From JAPLST01 sp964397565 (lineage in GTDB: Bacteria > Auribacterota > UBA3054 > JAPLST01): a stretch of 64,000 nucleotides of DNA. Shown piece after piece: positions 8,922 through 15,822 of the stretch. The notes under the pieces were generated by a model. That model had not been told where the DNA came from and made no database searches. It was given only the letters and a program-made list of their open reading frames with translations. The stretch spans positions 1-64,000 of the forward strand of contig CAYNJC010000017.1 of the NCBI GenBank assembly GCA_964397565.1, read 5' to 3'. Numbering within the stretch: the stretch's first letter is position 1; the number at the start of each line of letters is the position of its first letter. Position numbers and translations under genes: made by a program.

Positions 8922-9860
8922 ATGAATATCCGATTCTTCACGCATCATCCGCGCGCATTGTGCGCCAGCGCCGCGCTACTAATCAGTGTTGCTGCCGTGT
9001 GCGCCGCCGTGCCAACGCCCGGTGCCGCGCCGATTGCTCAACAGGACGAACAGGCGATTCGCGCAACGGCGGATGCGTTCGTCAAGGCCTTCAATGCCGC
9101 CGATGTCAAAGCCATGGGTGCGCTCTGGGCGCCCGACGCCACCTATACCGACGAGGCGGGCCAAGCCTACCGCGGCCGTCCTGCCATCCAAAAATTGTAC
9201 GCCGCATTGTTCAAAGAGCATCCGGGCGCGACCATGACGGTCACGATCGAGTCTCTGCGCTTCATGGGCCCGGAGGTTGCCATCGAGCGCGGCATCGCCA
9301 AACTGGCTTCGCCTTCGACGGTAGCCGGCACCGGCGCGCGCTACTCCGTCGTGCATGCCAAGCGCAAAGGCAAATGGACCATGCTGACAGTGCGCGATGC
9401 ACCCTATGTCACTGGCTCGAATCAGGAGCACCTGCAGGATCTCGCGTGGCTGATCGGCAGCTGGACCAGCGGCGAGAGCAACGCGGCCATGCACATCTCG
9501 TTCGAGTGGATGGCCAACACCAACTTTATCAAATGCACGTATACGGTCGCGCAGGATGGCCAGGCGCCGGTAGCGGGCATGCAGATCATCGGCTGGAATC
9601 CCAGCGCGGGCCGGATCGTGTCATGGCTGTTTGACGCGCAGGGCGGCGTCGCCAACGATGTGTGGATCAAGAGTGGCGCGACCTGGATCATTGACGCCAA
9701 CGGCCAACTGCCCGACGGCGATGCCTGCTCCGCCGTCAATGTGTTGACCCGCCTTGACGCCGACAGTTTTTCGTGGCAATCCGTCAAGCGTACGCTCGAT
9801 GGCGTACGGCTTCCCAACACGCCATTGGTCAAACTTGTCCGCCTTCAGTCCGACAATTAG
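8922..9860 (+). CDS. Secreted SnoaL-like/SgcJ-EcaC family protein
   Basis: 312-aa exported protein. A signal peptide (about residues 1-27) is followed by an NTF2/SnoaL-like cone domain (about 35-160) with the usual start AIRATADAFVKAFNAADVKAM and WAPDATYTD. A second beta-rich domain (about 165-310) begins DLAWLIGSWTSGE, resembling DUF1579-type lipocalin-like domains. The in-frame GTG at 8811 overlaps the RND gene, but ATG 8922 has AGGGA close upstream and starts the signal peptide. This two-domain layout is common in planctomycete and verrucomicrobial secretomes. Ligand and reaction are unknown. Confidence 0.75.
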   Translation: MNIRFFTHHPRALCASAALLISVAAVCAAVPTPGAAPIAQQDEQAIRATADAFVKAFNAADVKAMGALWAPDATYTDEAGQAYRGRPAIQKLYAALFKEHPGATMTVTIESLRFMGPEVAIERGIAKLASPSTVAGTGARYSVVHAKRKGKWTMLTVRDAPYVTGSNQEHLQDLAWLIGSWTSGESNAAMHISFEWMANTNFIKCTYTVAQDGQAPVAGMQIIGWNPSAGRIVSWLFDAQGGVANDVWIKSGATWIIDANGQLPDGDACSAVNVLTRLDADSFSWQSVKRTLDGVRLPNTPLVKLVRLQSDN

Positions 9861-9870
9861 GGAGTCTCTT

Positions 9871-10959
9871 ATGAAAACAGCAACAATCGCGTTGGTAATG
9901 GTATCCGTGGCGCTGTGCGGCGCGCAGCTGGCACACGCCCGCGGCGGCGGTGGCGGCCATGGCGGCGGTGGTGGTGGCCGTGGCGGGGGCGGTTCGTTTG
10001 GCGGCTTTCATGACGGTGGTGGCGGCGGCTCGTATGACGGCGGGTACCGCAGCGGTGAATCTCTTGACCGTGGCTACCGCGACCAAGGATTTGGCGGCGA
10101 CCGCCCGGTTCCGAATGTCAATGCGTTCAACGCAGCCAACGTCAGAATCCCCACCGACGGCGGCTTCGGCAGAGACTGGTCCGGGGCCAACACCGTGGCA
10201 CCTCACTTGAACAGCCTGGCGGCCCGTGGTGCGGCCGTTCGCGCGGCGTACAACCACTATGACGTCTTCGGCCCCGGCTGGTTCGCCAGCCATCCTGGGG
10301 CGTGGGTTGTAGCCAATTGGGCGCGTGGCCGCGCCTGGAACTATGCCACGTGGCAAGCCATAAATGCGTGGTTTGACTGGGGTGATGTGCCGCCGGCCTA
10401 TTTTGATTACGGCGACAGCATCACGTGGGATGCGGACAATGTCTACTGCAACAATCAGCAGATTGCCACGACCGAAGGCTACTATCAGCAAGCCGCGGAT
10501 CTGGCCCAAAACGCGCCGACCGCAGATCCGAACAGCGGCGACTGGATGCCCCTCGGCGTCTTCTCGTTCGTGCAGGGCGACCAGACCGACTCGAGCGCCA
10601 TGTTCCAGCTCGCCGTCAACAAGGCCGGCGTCATTGGCGGCAATTACTACGATGTGCTCACCGGCACCACGCTCCCGGTGCACGGCGCCGTCGACATGCA
10701 GACGCAGCAGGCTGCCTGGCAAGTGGGCGACCGCACCATCGTGTGCGAGGCCGGCCTCAGCAATCTCACCCAAGACCAAGCCCCGGTGCTGGTGCATCTC
10801 GACCAGGACACCATTCAACAGTGGACCCTCATCCGCATCCCGAACAACACCGGCGCCGACACCAGCGGCGATGACAACAACAGCAATAATGACAACGGTG
10901 GCGACGCTGGCAGCAGCGACGATGACCAGCCCCAGCGACTGGATGAAGAAATCGGATGA
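9871..10959 (+). CDS. Glycine-rich secreted protein (planctomycete mu-protocadherin-like annotation group)
   Basis: 362-aa exported protein. A signal peptide ends near HARGGG and is followed by a Gly/His-rich stretch (residues about 24-65), then a Trp/Tyr-rich central domain with WARGRAWNYATW and a conserved-looking beta domain (FSFVQGDQTDSSAMFQLAVN). The tail is Asp/Asn/Gly-rich and acidic. ATG 9871 has AGGGAG at ideal distance, 10 bp after the previous stop, so it is in the same operon. Proteins of this look are annotated as putative mu-protocadherin or cell-surface proteins in PVC bacteria; that name carries no proven function. Confidence 0.65.
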   Translation: MKTATIALVMVSVALCGAQLAHARGGGGGHGGGGGGRGGGGSFGGFHDGGGGGSYDGGYRSGESLDRGYRDQGFGGDRPVPNVNAFNAANVRIPTDGGFGRDWSGANTVAPHLNSLAARGAAVRAAYNHYDVFGPGWFASHPGAWVVANWARGRAWNYATWQAINAWFDWGDVPPAYFDYGDSITWDADNVYCNNQQIATTEGYYQQAADLAQNAPTADPNSGDWMPLGVFSFVQGDQTDSSAMFQLAVNKAGVIGGNYYDVLTGTTLPVHGAVDMQTQQAAWQVGDRTIVCEAGLSNLTQDQAPVLVHLDQDTIQQWTLIRIPNNTGADTSGDDNNSNNDNGGDAGSSDDDQPQRLDEEIG

Positions 10960-11017
10960 AATGTCGAGCAATGCCGGGACGGTGATCGACAATCGGTTAG
11001 TGGGAAGGAGGTGAGCC

Positions 11018-11425
11018 ATGCAAGCAAAAGCTTTCCGTTGTGTTGCTGGCAGAAAAGTGATTCTGCAGATCATCATTTATCTTGCCCTAATGCTGTTTGC
11101 GCTAGTGCTCGGGCTTGCCCTGCTGTACCATATGACCCGCGCACTTCGCGTCCGCGAGAATGTCAAATGCCTATATCTGTATGCTGCAATGTATGCGCAG
11201 AGCCACGACCAGAAGTTTGCGCCGGATCTTAAGACATTAATCGCGTTTCATGCGCAGCACGGCGCTACGTCCCCCTCGCATATGATCTGGCGGGATGTAA
11301 TCTATCCAGGCACCGCCAAAACAATGGATGATAATCCGCCCACGCTGCTGCTCGAAAAACGCGTGCCAAAGCTGGGCACATTCTGTGTGTACTCCGATAG
11401 TACTCAGGAGGTCAAAGAAGACTGA
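11018..11425 (+). CDS. Small single-pass membrane protein, unknown function
   Basis: 135 aa with one strong hydrophobic helix at about residues 15-40, then a soluble domain of about 95 residues ending in acidic residues. The ribosome site AAGGAGGTGA (11005-11014) is a near-perfect anti-Shine-Dalgarno match just before ATG 11018, so expression is credible. The soluble part (KCLYLYAAMYAQSHDQKFAPDL) resembles the periplasmic part of type IV pilin-like prepilin families common in PVC genomes, but the GFTLVE cleavage site is missing. No firm assignment. Confidence 0.6.
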   Translation: MQAKAFRCVAGRKVILQIIIYLALMLFALVLGLALLYHMTRALRVRENVKCLYLYAAMYAQSHDQKFAPDLKTLIAFHAQHGATSPSHMIWRDVIYPGTAKTMDDNPPTLLLEKRVPKLGTFCVYSDSTQEVKED

Positions 11426-11565
11426 TAGTAATTCTCGCGCAGTGGGGTGCTACAGCAATCTTCAGTTTTTATTTTGCGATATTCCCAGTTCCGGTGACTC
11501 AGCAAGTCACAGGGAAGCAAATCCAATGTTTGTTTGCTGAAATACGACACTGACTGCCAGAGAAG

Positions 11566-11622
11566 GTGGGAGCCAGTTCAGCTGGCGATCTGGGCAACAT
11601 CGCGGCCTGAAGCCGCTCCCAC
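11566..11622. repeat. BIME-like REP pair (GTGGGAGC...GCTCCCAC)
   Basis: Outer inverted ends GTGGGAGC (11566-11573) and GCTCCCAC (11615-11622) enclose two stem-loops: GCCAG-TTCAG-CTGGC and GCGGC-CTGAA-GCCGC. The first unit recurs in inverted orientation at 36769-36800 and 45910-45940. The architecture is that of bacterial interspersed mosaic elements made of REP units. Confidence 0.7.
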
Positions 11623-11659
11623 TTTATTTTGAGTCGCCGGAACCGGGCGTTCTGCCTCA

Positions 11660-11688
11660 TTGACTTCCCTTGCCGTTTTTGTTACCCT
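11660..11688 (+). promoter_or_regulatory. Predicted sigma70 promoter
   Basis: TTGACT (11660-11665), 17-bp spacer, TACCCT (11683-11688), about 76 bp upstream of ATG 11765. Confidence 0.55.
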
Positions 11689-11764
11689 AGCCGCAGTTGG
11701 ATTGCGCTTCCGGATGCGGCACACATTTTGCCGCCTTCGCTCATGTTCAACACTGGAGATCACT

Positions 11765-13261
11765 ATGCATGCCCGTCGTCTCATTCTTACACTTAGTTGT
11801 TTCTTGTTTGCCGGCCTGGTCTGTGCACCGCGTGTCCTGGCCGCCACGCCCACCAAAGCGGAAGCGCTCAAAGATTGGACGGCGCTGGTGGCGTTGCACA
11901 CCCAAGTGCGCGAGCCACTCGACAAGTATCAATCCGGCTTTCTCTATGACAAGCCCGCCGAGCAACTGGCCGCATTCGCGACCTTCGAGAAAAACGACAT
12001 GCCGAAGATCAAAGCGATGCTCGACAGCTTCGGCGCCAAATACGGCACCAGTCCCGGCGACATCGAGAACAAAATATTTCCGATCGTGGGCCGCTCGGAT
12101 TTGCGCAGTGCCGGCTCGACCTATGAGGAGTTGCAGCGTGGTTACACCGGCGCCTGCGCCTTGCGCAAGAACATGGGCGACAAACTCCTGCAGGAAGCCG
12201 AAGGCACGCTGGAAATGATGCCCAACTATGCCGAGAGCACGCGGGCCGGGCGCTACGATGAGGTTAAGAGCACGCTCGCGCAGGCGGCCCAGTTCGACCC
12301 GAACAATGCCACCATCAAAGCAAAGCTGGCGGCAATTGACAAAGACAAGAATGCCGCGCAAGGCAAAGTGGATAAAGAACGCGACGCGCGCCAATGGCCG
12401 GGGCACTTCAAAGGCTTTGCCGGTCCAGGCAATGTCAAGGACCTGGTCAAGGCCTCGCTCGCGTTTCTGGTGAACGCGCCGGACTGGGGCGCCAACCAGA
12501 AGAACCCGTGCGAAATTGTTGCCGTCGCCATCAAAGGCAACTGGTGGGCCATCGAGAAAAACATGCTGGGGCAAGTCACCCAGTGGGGCTTGCCCGTCTA
12601 TGTGGCGGTCGCCAGCAAGAAAGGCGATCCGAAGAATGTGACCGTGTTTGAGCTCTCAATGTGCACGACGGATGGGAACAAAGCGCCGCCCTTTGACGGC
12701 GTGACGGTCGGCAACAATTTCACCATGCGCCGCAAGAATGTGACGGGCGGCGGCGGCAGTGGCGGTGGCACGACCAGCGGCATGCTCGGTTCGCTGCTGT
12801 GGCTTGGGCTGGCCTTGGCCAACATCATTGCCGGACTGTTGGCGGCCGCGCCGTTACTGGCGATCAAAGCGCCGCAGCTTGCCGGAGTCTACAAAAAACT
12901 GACGCCGTTCCGCAATCTGATCGGCGTGCTCACCCTGGCGATTGGCGCACTGTCGTTCATCTGGGCCGTGCTGCATTTTTCGCTGCTGTCGGGCATTTTA
13001 CCGCAGCTATCGGCCATGGCGGTCGGGCTGTTCCTCGGCAAAGAATTACTGATGCGCAAACCAGCAATGGCGGAGGCCAGCGGCGCAGCGGCCCAGAAAG
13101 TCGCCGCGGCGGCGGATGCCGCCGCGCTGAGAGCGCAGGAACTGCTGACCAAGTATCAAAGCAAGATCGCCCTGCTCGACGTGTATCAGGTGCCGATTGG
13201 CATTGCCTGTATCGTGTTGGGCGTGCTGCACCTGTTGATCAGCAGTGCGCGCTTCTTCTAA
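11765..13261 (+). CDS. Exported protein with C-terminal membrane domain, unknown function
   Basis: 498 aa. A signal peptide (residues 1-26, cleavage near VLAATP) is followed by a mostly helical soluble region (about 27-330) with TPR-like spacing around NYAESTRAGRYDEVKSTLAQAAQFDPNN. A Gly/Ser/Thr linker follows, then four hydrophobic helices (about 340-495). Alanine-rich sequence before the last helix may be coiled coil. ATG 11765 has GGAG at 11755-11758; upstream in-frame codons from 11660 overlap the promoter and are rejected. A strong terminator-like hairpin follows the stop, so the gene appears monocistronic. No family recognised. Confidence 0.65.
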   Translation: MHARRLILTLSCFLFAGLVCAPRVLAATPTKAEALKDWTALVALHTQVREPLDKYQSGFLYDKPAEQLAAFATFEKNDMPKIKAMLDSFGAKYGTSPGDIENKIFPIVGRSDLRSAGSTYEELQRGYTGACALRKNMGDKLLQEAEGTLEMMPNYAESTRAGRYDEVKSTLAQAAQFDPNNATIKAKLAAIDKDKNAAQGKVDKERDARQWPGHFKGFAGPGNVKDLVKASLAFLVNAPDWGANQKNPCEIVAVAIKGNWWAIEKNMLGQVTQWGLPVYVAVASKKGDPKNVTVFELSMCTTDGNKAPPFDGVTVGNNFTMRRKNVTGGGGSGGGTTSGMLGSLLWLGLALANIIAGLLAAAPLLAIKAPQLAGVYKKLTPFRNLIGVLTLAIGALSFIWAVLHFSLLSGILPQLSAMAVGLFLGKELLMRKPAMAEASGAAAQKVAAAADAAALRAQELLTKYQSKIALLDVYQVPIGIACIVLGVLHLLISSARFF

Positions 13262-13289
13262 GCAAGAACACAAACCGGGCGTTGTTTGA

Positions 13290-13327
13290 GGCACACATCT
13301 ACTGAAGCTGTACTTCAGTAGTGTGCC
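13290..13327 (+). terminator. Strong hairpin, probable terminator
   Basis: GGCACAC...CTACTGAAG, loop CTGTA, CTTCAGTAG...TGTGCC gives a 15-bp interrupted stem between two genes. A T-rich stretch (ttattgttttt) follows about 8 nt later. Confidence 0.65.
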
Positions 13328-13367
13328 ATGTAGTTATTGTTTTTCGTTATCACCACGGAGCCGCGCC

Positions 13368-15137
13368 ATGAGAATTCATCAAATATGCGTTGCCGGTGCC
13401 GCAATGGCAGTACTTATGCTGGTGTCCACTGTATGCGGTGTTTGGGACACGGATAGTGCGGGTGTGCAGCAAGTGCCGCGCGTGCAGCGCGCGTCGGCGC
13501 GTGTCGGCAGCCAATCCGGCACGGATCGCCGGGCTCCACAGCAGCAACGCTGGCTGAAGCAGCAGGTGCATGCGCGCGCATCAGCGAGCAGGCTGCGCAC
13601 GCAGGCTGGCCGGGGTGCCGCGCCCAATAATGATATGTTTGCCGCGCGCTTTGCCGTCAGTGGCGAAGCGGGAACAACCAATGGGAACAACATTGATGCG
13701 ACTACCGAAGTTGGGGAAACCACGTTCTGGTATGATGGCACGCAAACCGTGTGGTGGACGTGGACCGCGCCAGCCGCCGGCCTGTATGCGTTTGACACCT
13801 TCGGCAGCAGTTTTGACACTGTTCTGGCCATTTGGCAAGGCACCGCGCTGACGTCCCTTACCCTTGTTGGAAAAAACGATGATACTATCACGCTGCAGAG
13901 TTTTTACCCATTCGAAGCACTCTCAGGTAGCGTCTATCAAATTCAAGTGAACGGGTATGATGCGGCTGACCTTGGGATCATCACCCTGAACTGGGCGCAA
14001 GTCTCGTGGACGAATCAATATACCGACACGAACACACATAACGACGTGTGGCTCACGCCGAAAGGCACCGCCCTGCAGCAGGTTGCACGCACCATCCACA
14101 CCAGGTGTTGGGGCACCGACAGTATGGCGCGTGTGGTGTATTACGATTGGTATACGTACCCACTTGGGTCGGCCTCTGTGGCAGACAAGAAGGGCCAAAA
14201 CATGGTTAACAACCAAACCTTCCCGGGCGCGCCGGCGGCGGCGTGGATTGAGGATTTCGACGGCACGCAGGTGCTGCTCGGCAACGCGGTGCAAGCGTAC
14301 AATGAGTTTTTCCTCTACAAAGTGGCCAAGGGCGGATTCGCGCTGAGCGGCACGGTGGTCATTTCCAACAACTACCACGATGCGTGGTTCACGCCCGGGG
14401 GGATCTTTGTCACCTTGGCACAAGTGAACATGCAGGGTCTGCAATGCTGGCACAAGAAGTTGAAGAAACTGCTCTGGCAATTGCCACTGGCGCCAGGATG
14501 GTTCGATAGCGTCTATGCCAACGGCGTCAGCTTCTTTGCCAAGAAGGCAGGTGGCAGCACTGAGTACACGGTCTACAAGAAAAACAAACTGCTAGGCGCC
14601 AACACGACTCCGGACCCCGGCAGTGGCAGCAAACAGACCGACACAGATGAAAAGGGAGGTCTGCTGTATTGGACCGAAACAGCGGGCACAAACGGGCCGA
14701 TGACGCTGGTGACGCCCAAAGGCAAGAAGGTGTTCGAAAACTTCACGCCGGACGGGTTTGCCACATTCGCTGCGTGCCTTTACAACAGCAAGCAACTCTG
14801 GTTCCGCAAGGGCGATTATGGCAGCACGGTGGAACTGCGCAGTTACAAGCCCGCGTCGGCGCCGGTCTTGAACGGCGCCACGACGGTGGCCAACTACACC
14901 AGCGCCGGCATCCGCGGCGCAACGTCATACTCCGTGAGTGAGATGGGCGGCACCTACACGGTGCGCGGCCACAATAAGAAGCTGGCGGAACAGTGGAGCA
15001 AAGCGCACACCGGCGACGATTGGGACTTTTTTGACAAGGATATCTATTACATTTACGAAGACACCGGCACGGCGGATGCCTACTATATGTACAAAAAAGA
15101 TAAAGATATCTGCACGCATTCCTATCCGTATCCGTGA
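13368..15137 (+). CDS. Secreted protein with pre-peptidase C-terminal-like domain
   Basis: 589-aa exported protein. A signal peptide (1-24) is followed by a basic Gln/Arg-rich linker, then a PPC-like beta-sandwich (about 80-185: NNDMFAARFAVSG, TVWWTWTAPAAGLYAFDTFGSSFDTVLAIWQG). After this come repeating beta-strand units of about 50 residues that read like a beta-propeller (about 190-589). No catalytic motif or sorting signal was found. ATG 13368 has GGAG at 13357-13360. It probably binds or decorates the cell surface; the substrate is unknown. Confidence 0.65.
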   Translation: MRIHQICVAGAAMAVLMLVSTVCGVWDTDSAGVQQVPRVQRASARVGSQSGTDRRAPQQQRWLKQQVHARASASRLRTQAGRGAAPNNDMFAARFAVSGEAGTTNGNNIDATTEVGETTFWYDGTQTVWWTWTAPAAGLYAFDTFGSSFDTVLAIWQGTALTSLTLVGKNDDTITLQSFYPFEALSGSVYQIQVNGYDAADLGIITLNWAQVSWTNQYTDTNTHNDVWLTPKGTALQQVARTIHTRCWGTDSMARVVYYDWYTYPLGSASVADKKGQNMVNNQTFPGAPAAAWIEDFDGTQVLLGNAVQAYNEFFLYKVAKGGFALSGTVVISNNYHDAWFTPGGIFVTLAQVNMQGLQCWHKKLKKLLWQLPLAPGWFDSVYANGVSFFAKKAGGSTEYTVYKKNKLLGANTTPDPGSGSKQTDTDEKGGLLYWTETAGTNGPMTLVTPKGKKVFENFTPDGFATFAACLYNSKQLWFRKGDYGSTVELRSYKPASAPVLNGATTVANYTSAGIRGATSYSVSEMGGTYTVRGHNKKLAEQWSKAHTGDDWDFFDKDIYYIYEDTGTADAYYMYKKDKDICTHSYPYP

Positions 15138-15323
15138 ACAGCACGATGCCACGCGCGCGAAGGCAAAGGCACGCAGAAGAAACAATCCTGGTACGCCGGC
15201 AGGTGCATTCGGCGGCACGACAACCTGAGCGTGCGCTGCGTGTTGCTCAACCAAGTTGATGCGGAACGTCCACCTTGAATTTCGGCGCGTCTAGCGACGC
15301 AAACGCCGAGGTATTGTTGGCCT

Positions 15324-15731
15324 TCAGTTCTTCGGGAAGGTCGACACGAAGTACTCCGCCTCCCATTGTTTCTGGTTTTCACTGAGGCCATACACTCCGA
15401 TGTCATCCGCACCCCAGTCGACATATCGTTTCGCATAGACTTCCACGACCACATCATTGGTCAGATGCACCCACAGCATCGGATACCAGCGTGCTAGCCT
15501 GACGGGGCGCGCGTAGTGCATCACGAACGTGTTGGTTCCGTAGATCCCGAGAGCAGTCGCATGCGGCTCACCCAGAATGCCAACAACATCTGCCTTGGTC
15601 ATGCCGAGTTGAACCCTGCGAATGCTCGCAACAGTCACCTTGGGGCAAAGGTCGCTTCGACCGCGAGAGAGGAACGCCAGACAAACAGTTAAGCATGCCA
15701 ACACGATCCCGACTGTGATGCTCTTTTTCAT
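15324..15731 (-). CDS. BamE/SmpA-OmlA-like small exported protein
   Basis: 135 aa. An N-terminal hydrophobic segment (about residues 5-22) serves as signal peptide or anchor, without a lipobox Cys. It is followed by the SmpA/OmlA signature VQLGMTKADVVGILGEP at about 40-56, the first helix-turn-helix of the BamE fold. In other bacteria this fold helps assemble outer-membrane proteins, but it also occurs in many stand-alone PVC proteins, so BamE function is not implied. It lies 91 bp downstream of the VIT gene on the same strand; co-transcription is possible. The start is ATG 15731; the ribosome site is weak. Confidence 0.6.
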   Translation of the reverse strand: MKKSITVGIVLACLTVCLAFLSRGRSDLCPKVTVASIRRVQLGMTKADVVGILGEPHATALGIYGTNTFVMHYARPVRLARWYPMLWVHLTNDVVVEVYAKRYVDWGADDIGVYGLSENQKQWEAEYFVSTFPKN

Positions 15732-15768
15732 TTTTCGTTCATCTTTTCAAGGTTAACGGTAAGGTCAA

Positions 15769-15803
15769 TACGGCCAATTGCATGCCGGCCAACGTCACGG
15801 CTG
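15769..15803 (-). pseudogene. Possible remnant of a VIT-gene segment
   Basis: This segment resembles 17690-17722 of the VIT gene. On the minus strand it would encode AVTLAGMQLAV, against AVTLAGMQMAV in the intact gene. It lies directly downstream of the VIT stop and may be a relic of a tandem partial duplication. It is short, so chance is possible. Confidence 0.3.
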
Positions 15804-15822
15804 TGGCGCACACAATCACCCT

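Larger units (their letters stand above)
11426..11764. other. Intergenic region with REP pair and promoter
   Basis: 339 bp without a gene. It contains a BIME-like pair of REP hairpins (11566-11622) and a promoter (11660-11688) for the gene at 11765. The first 140 bp are AT-rich with no recognisable signal. Confidence 0.6.
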